From contig FPKD01000008.1 of the NCBI GenBank assembly GCA_900119625.1, forward strand, positions 1-64,000: a stretch of DNA of 64,000 bases, read 5' to 3'. Within the stretch, counting starts at the first letter, position 1; each line of letters opens with the position of its first letter. This document shows positions 12,808 through 21,357 of this stretch, piece after piece. A program made the translations under genes and the position numbers. The notes below the pieces were generated by a model that was given only the letters and a program-made list of their open reading frames with translations, did no database searches and was not told where the DNA came from. This DNA is from Olsenella sp. kh2p3 (lineage in GTDB: Bacteria; Actinomycetota; Coriobacteriia; Coriobacteriales; Atopobiaceae).

Positions 12808-12875
12808 GAATTGTGCCGAGACGGCCTTCGCGTCATCAAATCCGCACGGATGACACAATTCGGACTTCTCGGCAC
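12808..12875. promoter_or_regulatory. Overlapping mutually exclusive inverted repeats
   Basis: GAATTGTG (12808-12815) is complementary to CACAATTC (12854-12861). The overlapping GTGCCGAG (12813-12820) is complementary to CTCGGCAC (12868-12875). The shared left arm can pair with only one right arm at a time. A short GTCATC/GATGAC stem also sits inside. This could be a switchable leader structure or two overlapping operators. Confidence 0.5.
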
Positions 12876-12903
12876 TACTACCAATGGAGTAGATACGACC
12901 GCC

Positions 12904-13182
12904 CTATTTGTGGGGAGCCTTTCGCCACGCGAGAAGCCCCGCAACGGTCACGAAGACGAGAAAAGAAAGTGCGGCGGCTCCGCCGAACGGTAGGGTGGCG
13001 GCCGGTCGAGCCAGGTGAACGGCAAGCGTGAGGAGCTGAATCCCGAAGAACGACGAGAGGATGCTTCCCAGGCCCGCCGCCATAGATGGCTTGTCTCCCC
13101 TCGCGACGCGATGGAGGACGTAAAGGACAGGCGTGGCGGCGAGAAGCCCCGCCGCCACGCCCAGCGCAACCCAGGGCGTCAT
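12904..13182 (-). CDS. Small membrane protein at the AtpI position
   Basis: 92 aa with three hydrophobic stretches (about residues 4-24, 36-56 and 62-82), separated by short basic loops, and a C-terminal ARGKAPHK-like basic end. Not recognised by sequence. Its place just upstream of atpB resembles that of AtpI/UncI, a poorly conserved Fo assembly helper, so an AtpI-like role is inferred from position only. The ATG at 13182 follows the upp stop by one base (TAGCATG), implying it is co-transcribed and possibly coupled with upp. Confidence 0.6.
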   Translation of the reverse strand: MTPWVALGVAAGLLAATPVLYVLHRVARGDKPSMAAGLGSILSSFFGIQLLTLAVHLARPAATLPFGGAAALSFLVFVTVAGLLAWRKAPHK

Positions 13183-13183
13183 G

Positions 13184-13828
13184 CTACTTGGTGCCGTAGA
13201 TGCGGTCGCCAGCGTCACCCAGACCGGGCAGGATGTAGGCGCTCTCGTTGAGGCATCTATCGACAGAGCACGTGAAGAGGCGTACGTCGGGGTCGTAGTC
13301 CAGAACGGCCTTCACGCCTTCCGGGCATGAGACGATGGTGAGGCAGCGGATGTCCTTCACGCCGGCCTCGCGAAGGAACTGGATTGCCGCCGTGAGCGAG
13401 CCGCCCGTGGCAAGCATGGGGTCGACGACGAGGCAGGTGCGGTTCTCGACGTCGGGCGGGAACTTGCAGTAGTACTGATGCGGGACGTGGGTCTCGGGAT
13501 CGCGGTACATGCCAACGTGGCCCACGCGCGCGGAGGGAACGAGAGTGAGGATGCCGTCGACCATTCCCAGGCCAGCGCGCAGGATGGGGATGATGGCGAC
13601 CTTCTTGCCGGCAATGCGCTTGCAGGTGGTCTTCTCAAGCGGGGTCTCCACCTCGACGTCCTCGAGCGGGAAGTCGCGCATGGCCTCATAGCCCTCGAAG
13701 ATCGCGAGCTCCGTCACGAGCTCGCGGAACTGCTTGGTTCCGGTCCCCTTGTCCCTCAGGATGCTCAGCTTGTGCTGGACCAGGGGGTGGTCGACAACCG
13801 TGAGCCTGCTCTCGTCGTAATCTGCCAT
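13184..13828 (-). CDS. upp: Uracil phosphoribosyltransferase
   Basis: 214 aa. It converts uracil and PRPP to UMP in pyrimidine salvage. PRPP-binding motif VVDPMLATGGSL; the uracil-binding C-terminal section GLGDAGDRIYGTK matches the family end (GDAGDRxFGTK). Start at 13828 has AAGGGA seven bases upstream. upp lying upstream of atp genes is a known arrangement in Gram-positive bacteria. Confidence 0.97.
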   Translation of the reverse strand: MADYDESRLTVVDHPLVQHKLSILRDKGTGTKQFRELVTELAIFEGYEAMRDFPLEDVEVETPLEKTTCKRIAGKKVAIIPILRAGLGMVDGILTLVPSARVGHVGMYRDPETHVPHQYYCKFPPDVENRTCLVVDPMLATGGSLTAAIQFLREAGVKDIRCLTIVSCPEGVKAVLDYDPDVRLFTCSVDRCLNESAYILPGLGDAGDRIYGTK

Positions 13829-13845
13829 GTGTGTCCCTTCTCGTA

Positions 13846-13876
13846 ATGAGACAAGGGGACTGCCCCCTTGTCTCAT
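13846..13876. repeat. GAGACAAGG palindrome, copy 1
   Basis: Perfect 13-bp inverted repeat ATGAGACAAGGGG - ACTGC - CCCCTTGTCTCAT between upp and glyA. Member of a family of four in this window (also 13907, 19441, 22752). Confidence 0.85.
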
Positions 13877-13906
13877 GGTCTTCCCCGAAAGACCTTAACA
13901 CTTAGG

Positions 13907-13939
13907 AACGAGACAAAGGGACTGCCCCTTTGTCTCGTT
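13907..13939. repeat. GAGACAAGG palindrome, copy 2
   Basis: Perfect 14-bp inverted repeat AACGAGACAAAGGG - ACTGC - CCCTTTGTCTCGTT, 30 bp from copy 1 and just downstream of the glyA stop. The loop sequence is the same as in copy 1 while the arms differ in compensated positions, which indicates selection for the stem. Confidence 0.85.
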
Positions 13940-13946
13940 CGCCCCG

Positions 13947-15200
13947 CTAGAGCTCTGGATAGAGGGGGTGGGCCTGCAGGAGCTCCTTGACCTCGCCGGC
14001 AACGCGCTCCTGAATGGTGTCGTCCCCCAGGTTGGTCACGACGTCGCCGATGAGCTCGCCGATGCGCTCGCACTCCGCCTCGCCAAAGCCGCGGGTGGTT
14101 GCCGCCGCAGAGCCCACGCGGATGCCGCTCGTGACGAAGGGCGAGCGCTGCTCGCCGGGAATGGTGTTCTTGTTGACGGTGATGCCCACGGCGTCGAGCG
14201 CGGTCTCGGCATCGCGGCCAGTCACGTCACCGGCGGGCGTGAGGTCAACGAGGAGCAGGTGGTTGTCGGTGCCGCCGGTCACGAGCCTCAGGCCGCGGGA
14301 CTCCATGCCGCGACCGAGCGCCTTGGCGTTGGCGAGAATGGCATCGGTGTAGGCGGCGAACTCGGGCTGCAGCGCCTCGCCAAAGGCGACGGCCTTGCCG
14401 GCGATGACATGCTCGAGCGGTCCGCCCTGCGTGCCCGGGAAGACCGACGAGTTGATCTTCTTGGAGATGGCGGGGTCGTTGCAGAGGATGATGCCGCCAC
14501 GCGGGCCGCGCAGGGTCTTGTGCGTGGTGGAGGTCACGACGTCTGCGTAGGGCACGGGCGAGGGGTGGCGGCCGGTGGCCACGAGGCCGGCGATGTGGGC
14601 CATGTCCACCATGAGCGCCGCGCCGTTGTCGTGTGCGATCTGCGCGAAGCGCTCGAAGTCGATGGTGCGCGGGTAGGCAGAGGCGCCGGCGATGATGAGC
14701 TTGGGCTGGTACTTCTCGGCCTTTGCCGCCACGTCGTCGAAGTCGATGCGCTCGGTCTCGGGGTCCAGGCCATAGGAGACCACGTTGAAGAGCTTGCCCG
14801 AGAAGTTCGCGGGCGAGCCGTGGGTGAGGTGGCCGCCGTTGTCGAGGGCCATGCCCATGATGGTGTCTCCCGGCTTGGCGAAGACCGCCTCGGCGGCGTA
14901 GTTTGCCTGGGCGCCCGAGTGAGGCTGGACGTTTGCGAAGCCAGCGCCAAAGAGCTTCTTCACGCGGTCGCGCGCGAGGTTCTCGACCTCGTCGACCGCC
15001 CAGCAGCCGCCGTAGTAGCGGTGGCCCGGAAGGCCCTCTGCGTACTTGTTGGTGAGCGGGGACCCAACGGCCTCCATCACAGAGAGCGAGACGAAGTTCT
15101 CGGAGGCGATGAGCTCGATGGAGTTGCGCTCTCGCGTGAGCTCGTCGCCGATGGCGGAGGCAAGCTCGGGGTCGGTGGCGCTCAGGTGCTCGAGGTACAT
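13947..15200 (-). CDS. glyA: Serine hydroxymethyltransferase
   Basis: 417 aa PLP enzyme that moves the serine hydroxymethyl group to tetrahydrofolate, giving glycine and 5,10-methylene-THF. Signatures: [25 protein letters not shown] and the PLP-lysine region [13 protein letters not shown] (Lys228). Start at 15200 has AGGAG seven bases upstream. It lies downstream of rpiB with 67 bp between them. Confidence 0.97.
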   Translation of the reverse strand: MYLEHLSATDPELASAIGDELTRERNSIELIASENFVSLSVMEAVGSPLTNKYAEGLPGHRYYGGCWAVDEVENLARDRVKKLFGAGFANVQPHSGAQANYAAEAVFAKPGDTIMGMALDNGGHLTHGSPANFSGKLFNVVSYGLDPETERIDFDDVAAKAEKYQPKLIIAGASAYPRTIDFERFAQIAHDNGAALMVDMAHIAGLVATGRHPSPVPYADVVTSTTHKTLRGPRGGIILCNDPAISKKINSSVFPGTQGGPLEHVIAGKAVAFGEALQPEFAAYTDAILANAKALGRGMESRGLRLVTGGTDNHLLLVDLTPAGDVTGRDAETALDAVGITVNKNTIPGEQRSPFVTSGIRVGSAAATTRGFGEAECERIGELIGDVVTNLGDDTIQERVAGEVKELLQAHPLYPEL

Positions 15201-15267
15201 GGCATTCTCCTTCTTGGGCCGGATGGTCCGCGACAACGATGGCTGGCAGATGGTTACTACATGCGTG

Positions 15268-15741
15268 CTACAGGCCGAACTCCTCGGGGACGCCGGTGAA
15301 CGCCGGATCGTCCTCGCGCATGATCTTCTCGACGCGGGCGGCATGACGTCCGCCGGCGAACTCGGTGGTGAGGAAGGTGTCGACGATCTGCTCGTTTGTC
15401 TCGAGCGAGACGAAGCGGCCCGAGAGGCCTATGACGTTGGCATTGTTGTGCTCGCGAGCAAGCTGGGCGAACTGGACCGTCTGGACCGGCGTGGCGCGGA
15501 TGCCGGGGACCTTGTCGGCCGTCATCGAGATGCCAAGACCGGTGCCGCAGATGACAACGCCGCGCTCGGCCTTTCCGGAGGCGACATAGCGGCCGACCTT
15601 GTCGCCAAAGTCCGGGTAGTCGCAGCGCTCGCCCGATCTTGGGCCAAGGTCGATGACGTCGTAGCCCTCCTCGCGGAGGTGCCGCACGATGGGCCCCTTC
15701 TGATCGAAGCCAGCGTGGTCAGAGGCAATGGCAACGCGCAT
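15268..15741 (-). CDS. rpiB: Ribose-5-phosphate isomerase B
   Basis: 157 aa. It interconverts ribose-5-P and ribulose-5-P in the pentose phosphate pathway. N-terminal [15 protein letters not shown] and the catalytic-Cys loop [13 protein letters not shown] identify the RpiB/LacA/LacB family; length and GIR-like segment favour RpiB. Start at 15741 has AGGAG six bases upstream. Confidence 0.93.
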   Translation of the reverse strand: MRVAIASDHAGFDQKGPIVRHLREEGYDVIDLGPRSGERCDYPDFGDKVGRYVASGKAERGVVICGTGLGISMTADKVPGIRATPVQTVQFAQLAREHNNANVIGLSGRFVSLETNEQIVDTFLTTEFAGGRHAARVEKIMREDDPAFTGVPEEFGL

Positions 15742-15828
15742 GGAGGCTCCTCTCTGCTCTGCGTGGACGCCCGCGCGGGACACCCTGTCTAGAGGATAGC
15801 GCGAGGGGACGCGCTGCGCGGCAACCAT

Positions 15829-15916
15829 TCGTCCATGCGAAACACGCCTTTGCGAAACGTTGCGAAAACGGCCACTTCTTTGGCTGCCGGAGAGAGGGAT
15901 TTAGCGCCGAGAAGGC
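15829..15916. other. Short A/C-rich intergenic segment
   Basis: Contains AAACG/TTGCG-type short repeats (TTTGCGAAACGTTGCGAAAACGG) upstream of rpiB. It may include the rpiB-glyA promoter, but no convincing -35/-10 pair was found. Confidence 0.3.
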
Positions 15917-16552
15917 CTAGACCTCCGCAACGCGCATGACGTCCTTCTCGGCAATCGCGCCCTCGCGAAGGACGCGGGGGACGGACCCCGTGCAGTCCAC
16001 GATGGTGGACGCCACCGCGATGGGCGCAGGGCCGCCGTCAAGGGTGAGGTCTACGGCGTCGACTATCTGGGGCTCGATCGAGGCGCCGGAGGTTGCCGAC
16101 GGCTCGCCGTGCGTGTTTGCGCTGGTCTGGGCAAGGGGTCCCACGCGGCGGGCCAGCTCGCGCACAAGCTGGGAGTTGGGGCAGCGGAGCGCAACGGTGC
16201 CGGTTGGCGCAAGGTACTCCGCAGGAAGGGCATCCGTGGCGGTGACCACCAGGGTGAGCGCGCCCGGCCAGTAGGCATGGGCGAGGGCGAAGGCCCAGGA
16301 GGGAATGGTTGCCGCGAAGCGCAGAAGGTCCTCGGGGTCTGCCACGAACAAGGGGAGCGTCTGGGTGGCGGGACGGTTCTTGATGGCAAATATGCGCTGG
16401 TGGGCAGGGTTGCCTGTCGTCGCCGCGCACACGAGGCCGTAGACGGAATCCGTGGGCGAGACAATCACGCCACCGTTCTTGAGGATCTCGGCCGCGGCGT
16501 CAAGCGCCTCCGCCGAGGGGTTGTCCTGGCTTGCCTGCATCACACGACCCAT
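15917..16552 (-). CDS. L-threonylcarbamoyladenylate synthase (TsaC/Sua5 family)
   Basis: 211 aa YrdC/TsaC-type protein. It forms threonylcarbamoyl-AMP from Thr, bicarbonate and ATP for the t6A37 modification of ANN-decoding tRNAs. Visible motifs: GGVIVSPTDSVYGL, IKNRPATQTLPLFV (the KxR lysine/arginine) and the SxN motif TSANTHGEPS. It lacks the extra Sua5 C-terminal domain. Start at 16552 has AGGAGG seven bases upstream. It follows prmC and prfA, a common grouping of translation-quality genes. Confidence 0.93.
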   Translation of the reverse strand: MGRVMQASQDNPSAEALDAAAEILKNGGVIVSPTDSVYGLVCAATTGNPAHQRIFAIKNRPATQTLPLFVADPEDLLRFAATIPSWAFALAHAYWPGALTLVVTATDALPAEYLAPTGTVALRCPNSQLVRELARRVGPLAQTSANTHGEPSATSGASIEPQIVDAVDLTLDGGPAPIAVASTIVDCTGSVPRVLREGAIAEKDVMRVAEV

Positions 16553-16659
16553 GGTTTCTCCTCCTGTTTGACGTGGCTTGCGCCGGAATGACCGGCGCGC
16601 GGCAGGCCACCGCGATGTCTGGGCGGGCGTCGGCTTTACCCCCCCCGCAGGTCGACATC

Positions 16660-17790
16660 CTACCCCTCGCGCATGGCGACAAGGACGCGAGGACGGTGCG
16701 TGAGGTCTTCTCGCACCTCGGCGCTAGCCCAGCCGCCCTGGGCGCGCACAAGCTCGGCAGCGGTTCCCACGTTGTCCTCGAAGAGCTCACAGCAGAGCAT
16801 GCCGCCTGGCGCCAGCGCCTGCGGCGCCAGCTCGAGGATGCGCCGGAAGACGTCCAGGCCGTCCTCGCCACCGTCGAGCGCAAGACCCGGCTCGTAGCCG
16901 ATGACCTCCTGCGGAAGCGTGGGCACCACGGCAGAGGGGATGTACGGCGGGTTCGAGACCAGCACCGAGAAGGTGCCCATGAGGTCCGGGTCCACAGCGG
17001 AGGCCAGATCGCTCTCGACCACGGTGACCGCATTCTCGAGACCCAGGGCATCGCGGTTGCGCGTTGCAAGCGCCACGGCCTGGGACGAGAGGTCCGTTGC
17101 CACCACGCGGGTACCGGGGCGCTCGCTCGCGATGGAGAGCGCGATGCAGCCGGTACCGGTGCCAATCTCCAGCACGCGGCAACCGGGTTCCACCAGCACT
17201 GGGGGTTCTGCGGGTTCTGCCGGCTCGGCGGATTCTGCCGGGTCGGCGGGTTCGGCCGGGTCGGTGGGTTCTGCCGGGTCGGTGGGTTCTGCCGGCTCGG
17301 CGTCCGACTCGGCGGAGGCACTTTTCTCGAAAGATGCGCCGCCCGAAGGCGAGGCGCCCTTGACATCCTCGCCCACGGCCTTGTTCTTGGTCGACTCGGG
17401 GACCTCCCCAAGAATTGCCGGGAAGGTTACCGGGGCAGCATCCACCCCCTCGAGAGCGGCATCGACGAGGACCTCAGTCTCGGGACGCGGGATAAGCACG
17501 CCGCGCTCGCAGTGCAGCACGATGTGGCGGAAGGGCATCTCGCCGGTCACGTACTGCAGGGGCTCTCCGCGGCCCCGTCGAACCACGGCATCGTGCATGG
17601 CATCGAGCTCGGCCGGGGTGAGCGGCTTGTCGAAGTTCATGTAGATCTGAACGCGAGAGAGCCCTGTGACGTCGCTTATCAGCCACTCCGCAGAGAGACG
17701 CGGGTGCTCGTCGCCCTTGCGCTCGAGGTACCCGCGCGTCCACTCAAGCATGCGCTTGACGGTCCAGGTCTCCTGTCCAGTTTGGGACAC
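16660..17790 (-). CDS. prmC: Peptide chain release factor N5-glutamine methyltransferase with acidic Pro-rich insertion
   Basis: 376 aa; normal PrmC is about 280-290. It methylates the Gln of the GGQ motif in RF1/RF2 using SAM. N-terminal helical domain (1-115) includes RGRGEPLQYVTGEMPF; SAM motif I is LEIGTGTGC (about 207-215); the substrate motif NPPY is in VSNPPYIPSAV. Between them (about 117-197) sits an insertion rich in Ala, Glu, Pro and Asp, built of PAEPTD/PAEPAD-type repeats. GTG start at 17790 follows GGAGG. It is downstream of its substrate gene prfA, though 448 bp away. Confidence 0.92.
   Translation of the reverse strand: MSQTGQETWTVKRMLEWTRGYLERKGDEHPRLSAEWLISDVTGLSRVQIYMNFDKPLTPAELDAMHDAVVRRGRGEPLQYVTGEMPFRHIVLHCERGVLIPRPETEVLVDAALEGVDAAPVTFPAILGEVPESTKNKAVGEDVKGASPSGGASFEKSASAESDAEPAEPTDPAEPTDPAEPADPAESAEPAEPAEPPVLVEPGCRVLEIGTGTGCIALSIASERPGTRVVATDLSSQAVALATRNRDALGLENAVTVVESDLASAVDPDLMGTFSVLVSNPPYIPSAVVPTLPQEVIGYEPGLALDGGEDGLDVFRRILELAPQALAPGGMLCCELFEDNVGTAAELVRAQGGWASAEVREDLTHRPRVLVAMREG
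17202..17303. repeat. In-frame tandem repeat inside prmC
   Basis: About 100 bp of repeated 18- to 24-base units related to GGTTCTGCCGGGTCGGTG on the plus strand. They encode the PAEP(T/A)D repeats of PrmC. All units keep frame, as expected of a minisatellite that can vary in copy number. Confidence 0.8.
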
Positions 17791-18238
17791 TCTTCCTCCC
17801 TGATCGCGTGTTAAGTCCCCGAATCATAGCGCAACGAAGGAAAAGGGCCAGACGGGGACCCCTCTTGCCGCCTACGGAGGATGCGCGTGCACAGAATTTG
17901 CGGTTGCCGGTCCATTTTTGGCGAATCGCCGAGTACGATAGCTCTAACTTTTTGCGGAACCGCAGGTAGGGAAATGGCACTAGCGGGGTGATACTAGGCG
18001 AAACCCTGAAAAACGACCGGCAACCGCAAATTTTGGGCAGAGCAGCAGGACGCAACAATGTTATCCGCTCAGGTTCCCACCGGCTGCTGTCCGCGAAGGC
18101 ACACGACCAAAGACAGGGTCTTGCTGGCCGTGCTGGGCATGCGCCCCACACACAAAGCGCGCCAGCAGACTCGGTCCAGCTGGCACGCAAGTTGATGCTC
18201 TTTGATACGAAACTTCAGAGGGAGTGGGAGCCTCCGCC
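17791..18238. other. prfA-prmC intergenic region with long inverted repeat
   Basis: 448 bp without a recognisable gene. The middle part (17895-18032) is a long-armed inverted repeat described separately. The rest carries no motif I can support. Confidence 0.5.
17895..18032. repeat. Long inverted repeat with perfect 18-bp arms
   Basis: Arms AATTTGCGGTTGCCGGTC (17895-17912) and its exact reverse complement (18015-18032) enclose 102 bp. Inside are two small hairpins (GGCGA-TCGCC and TGCGG-CCGCA). The shape resembles the other long-stem intergenic elements at 26.8-27.0, 54.9-56.9 and 63.3 kb, but the arm sequence is different. Confidence 0.75.
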
Positions 18239-19306
18239 TTACACCGCCTGCGCGAGCTTCTCGGCGCGGTCAGCCGCAGCAAGGGCATCAATCACGGTGC
18301 CTAGCTGGTCACCGAGAAGCACGCCGTTGTACGTGGAGTTGAAGCCAATGCGGTGGTCCGTGACGCGGTCCTGCGGCTGGTTGTACGTGCGGATCTTCTC
18401 GGAGCGGTTGCCGTGGCCGATCTGCGAGAGGCGCTCGGCACCCTGCTCTGCCTGCTGCTTCTCGAGCTCGGCCTCGTAGAGGCGGGCGCGCAGCATCTGC
18501 ATGCAGACCTCGCGGTTCTGGATCTGGGAGCGCTGCTCCTGCGACTGCACCACCGTGTTGGTGGGGATGTGCGTGATGCGCACGGCCGAGTACGTCGTGT
18601 TGACGCCCTGGCCGCCGGGGCCGGAGGAGCAGTACGTGTCGATGCGCAGGTCCTCGGGCTTAATCTCGATGTCGATCTCGTCAGCCTCGGGCAGCACCGC
18701 GACGGTGGCCGTGGAGGTCTGGATGCGGCCTTGACTCTCGGTCTTGGGCACGCGCTGGACGCGGTGGACGCCACTCTCGTACTTCATGACGGAGTAGACC
18801 TTCTCGCCCGTAACCTTGAACTCGATGGTCTTGAAGCCGCCTGCCTCGCCGGGGCTGGCGTCGAGAACCTCAGTCTTCCAACCGCGAGACTGAGCAAAGC
18901 GCTGGTACATGTTAAAGAGGTCGCCGGCAAAGATGGCCGCCTCGTCACCGCCCACGCCCGCGCGAATCTCGACGATGGTGTCCTTCTCGTCATTGGGGTC
19001 ACCGGGGATGAGCATGTACTTGACGTCTTCCTCGAGGGCGGGAAGCTTGGACTCGTTCTCGGAGATGTCCGCCTGGAGCATCTCCTTCTCCTCGGCGTCG
19101 GACGCCTCGTGGAGCATCTCCTTTGCGGCCTCGATGTCATCGAGGGCCTGGAGGTACTCGCGGGCCTTGGCCACGAGGGCAGCCTGGTCGGCGTGTTCCT
19201 TTGCGATGCGCGCGTACTCCTTGGGGTCGGAGACGACGGCCGGGTCGACCATCTTCTGCTCCAGCTCCTCGTACGCGGCAATGATCTTCTCGAGCTTGTC
19301 GCGCAT
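18239..19306 (-). CDS. prfA: Peptide chain release factor 1
   Basis: 355 aa. RF1 reads UAA and UAG and triggers peptidyl-tRNA hydrolysis. The GGQ motif is at 231-233 (SSGPGGQGVNTTYS). The stop-codon-reading PxT motif appears as PKT at 187-189, where RF1 is usually PAT or PVT. Start at 19306 has AAGGAG eight bases upstream. Followed downstream by prmC, its methyltransferase. Confidence 0.96.
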   Translation of the reverse strand: MRDKLEKIIAAYEELEQKMVDPAVVSDPKEYARIAKEHADQAALVAKAREYLQALDDIEAAKEMLHEASDAEEKEMLQADISENESKLPALEEDVKYMLIPGDPNDEKDTIVEIRAGVGGDEAAIFAGDLFNMYQRFAQSRGWKTEVLDASPGEAGGFKTIEFKVTGEKVYSVMKYESGVHRVQRVPKTESQGRIQTSTATVAVLPEADEIDIEIKPEDLRIDTYCSSGPGGQGVNTTYSAVRITHIPTNTVVQSQEQRSQIQNREVCMQMLRARLYEAELEKQQAEQGAERLSQIGHGNRSEKIRTYNQPQDRVTDHRIGFNSTYNGVLLGDQLGTVIDALAAADRAEKLAQAV

Positions 19307-19440
19307 GGCAGTTCTCCTTGCAGGTGGGCCGCGGCGCACGGCGGACGTGCGGTGACGCGGCATGATTAGTCAGCATTGCAAAGTCTACCACCGCAGGGGT
19401 GTTTCGATTCAGGCGGGCTCTCCCCACACGCGCGGCGCAC

Positions 19441-19471
19441 ATGAGACAAAGGGGCAGTCCCTTTGTCTCAT
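19441..19471. repeat. GAGACAAGG palindrome, copy 3
   Basis: Perfect 13-bp arms ATGAGACAAAGGG / CCCTTTGTCTCAT with loop GCAGT. Its right end contains the stop codon of the neighbouring permease gene (19468-19470), so the repeat forms the gene's 3' border. Confidence 0.85.
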
Positions 19472-21357
19472 CGCTCGACGAACTCGTAGCCGTAGCGGGA
19501 GCGCAGCCAGGCAACGGTATGGGGCGTAGCGCCCTCGCTGAGGTAGATGGTCGTATCCGCAGAGTCCTCGTCGGGCGTCGTTGAGGAGAGGCTCACACTC
19601 GCAAGGTACGGGGTATCCACCGTTGCCCCCAAAGAGTTGCTCGTGGTTGTCGAATACTGATACGTGCCGGCGGAGTCATACAAGCTGGTCGTCAGCTGAT
19701 ACAACGGCATCGCGCATGCCGCACCATGCTCGTCAATGTCCTGGTTGAGCGCATTGCGGAGGGCAGCGTAGTCCGCAGGCAAGATCTCCTCGCTGCGCCA
19801 GGGAGCGTCCTCCTGGGAATCTGGCGCGTATTCCTCATAGGCAATCGTCACAGACGACAGGTCTGCGTCGAGAAGGACCGCGTCAACCTGGGAGCGGAGC
19901 GCCTCCTCGGTTGCAGGGTCGCGGGCGAAATCCATGAGTGCCTGAGCAGCCTTACTGCCAGCGCTTGGCTCGCCGTCACTGTTGAGGGGAATGGCGTACT
20001 GGCGAGAAATACTGGTACCGTCCTTCATCTGGTACGAAATCATCTCTGAGTAGATGTTTGATGGCACTGGCTCGTCGCCGGAGCAGGGGGAGCCCATCAG
20101 TGTGCTGTGCAGCTGGGTCACGCGCTCCACGCCCTTCTCGTCTTCGAAGGGTACGGAGACGCAGGAGACGGCTGCGCGTTGGACGTCTACGGGGTTGGGC
20201 ACGTAGGCCGCAGCATCCGCAGCGAGGCCCACACAGACAATGCTCGCCACAAGCGCGACACCTGTTGTTGCCACAAGCGCCGGGACGCGTTTGCGCAGGG
20301 CCTTGACGCCGTGGCCCATGATGGCCTCGACAATCGCAAAGGTCAGCGCCGAGAAGACCACCGGCAAGACACATGCCAGCTGGGGAGAGACGCCATAGAG
20401 CATCGCGGCCATCTGTGCAGGGATTTCATGGCGGTTCGAGAGCAACGTCGCCAGCACAAGGTCCGTGGCAGCAAACCCAACAAGGGCGCTGACAAACGCG
20501 TTCACCACGGTTCGCACGGCGGGGCTCACGTAGGCGTCTCCGGCCCGCTCGAGGTTGCGGCGGGAAAAGGCCAGCATCGCCAGCGCCGTGCAAGCAAGGC
20601 CTACGATTGCATAGATGACAAGGACTTGCGTCAGGGCAGCTTCAAGATTGGAAACGGGGAAGGGAAAGGTAGTCGCCCAGGAGGAGACGAGCTGCACAAG
20701 GCGTATGAGCGGGCTTGCCCAATCGAGCGCCTCGACAGACGCAAACGACACCGACGGTGCTACGAGACTGTAGAGGGCCTCCGCAAACTGTCGCGCAGCA
20801 AACGCGTAGAAGTTGACGAGCAGATAGCACAGCAGGGCAAAGACGGTCCTCCCGACCAGCTGCACGCACAGGGCAGAGATGCCGCCGAAGGCCACAACGA
20901 GCAGGGCGTGCCCCGCCATCCAGGGAAGAATCGCTGCCGCGTCCTGTCCAAACCCGAGAACCGCGGCAAAGACAAAGCCGGAGATGCCCACGGCAATCAG
21001 AAGCGGAACCACGCCCGCCAGGATAAGCGCCAGGAAGATGGTCCCCCTCCGAAGCGGGAGCAGGCCGTAGAGCTGTATTGCCTTGCGATCGTAGATCCAC
21101 GAGAATGCGCCGCTGACCGCAACAAACGAGACGGCCGCAGAAAGCACCACGACAGCCATGCCAGATTGTGCAAGCTCATGCGCGGGGTCTGCGGGCGGGG
21201 TTGGCCCGGCGATTCTCAGCGCCAGCGGGACAAGCCAGAAGAGCCAGACGATAAGGTAGCCCACCCCCAGGTACGCGTACCGCTGGCAGGTGTCGAGAAA
21301 GAGCCCGAACGCCGGCAAGGGAGCGCGGCGCCCCTCCTGCATCTCACATGATGCCAT
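19468..21357 (-). CDS. ABC transporter permease-like membrane protein (YtrC/YtrD type operon)
   Basis: 629 aa, not confidently assigned to a named family. About the first 400 residues hold some nine or ten hydrophobic segments, interrupted by short basic loops (for example YDRKAIQLYGLLPLRRG, typical of ABC-2 permeases). The last about 230 residues are hydrophilic and probably extracytoplasmic (contain VQRAAVSCVSVPFEDEKG and a Thr/Ser-rich end). Start at 21357 has GGAGG eight bases upstream within the 3' end of the ATPase gene, so the two are coupled. With the GntR regulator and ATPase it forms a YtrA-like operon; in Bacillus such operons respond to cell-wall antibiotics. Confidence 0.75.
   Translation of the reverse strand: MASCEMQEGRRAPLPAFGLFLDTCQRYAYLGVGYLIVWLFWLVPLALRIAGPTPPADPAHELAQSGMAVVVLSAAVSFVAVSGAFSWIYDRKAIQLYGLLPLRRGTIFLALILAGVVPLLIAVGISGFVFAAVLGFGQDAAAILPWMAGHALLVVAFGGISALCVQLVGRTVFALLCYLLVNFYAFAARQFAEALYSLVAPSVSFASVEALDWASPLIRLVQLVSSWATTFPFPVSNLEAALTQVLVIYAIVGLACTALAMLAFSRRNLERAGDAYVSPAVRTVVNAFVSALVGFAATDLVLATLLSNRHEIPAQMAAMLYGVSPQLACVLPVVFSALTFAIVEAIMGHGVKALRKRVPALVATTGVALVASIVCVGLAADAAAYVPNPVDVQRAAVSCVSVPFEDEKGVERVTQLHSTLMGSPCSGDEPVPSNIYSEMISYQMKDGTSISRQYAIPLNSDGEPSAGSKAAQALMDFARDPATEEALRSQVDAVLLDADLSSVTIAYEEYAPDSQEDAPWRSEEILPADYAALRNALNQDIDEHGAACAMPLYQLTTSLYDSAGTYQYSTTTSNSLGATVDTPYLASVSLSSTTPDEDSADTTIYLSEGATPHTVAWLRSRYGYEFVER

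Larger units (their letters stand above)
12478..12903. other. Leader region of the atp operon with nested inverted repeats
   Basis: 426 bp without a credible gene. It is AT-richer than its surroundings in 12670-12900. It contains a TTGAAC-TTG-GTTCAA palindrome (12736-12750), a perfect 8-bp hairpin (12779-12799) and a pair of competing inverted repeats (12808-12875). A possible extended -10 on the minus strand is at 12690-12695. It probably carries the promoter and regulatory leader for atpB onward. Confidence 0.6.

Noticed and set aside
17202..17303. Repeat inside prmC taken as a frameshift or CRISPR-like array
   Set aside because: All units are in frame and the SAM-binding motif continues normally after them. 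Units are contiguous, without spacers.
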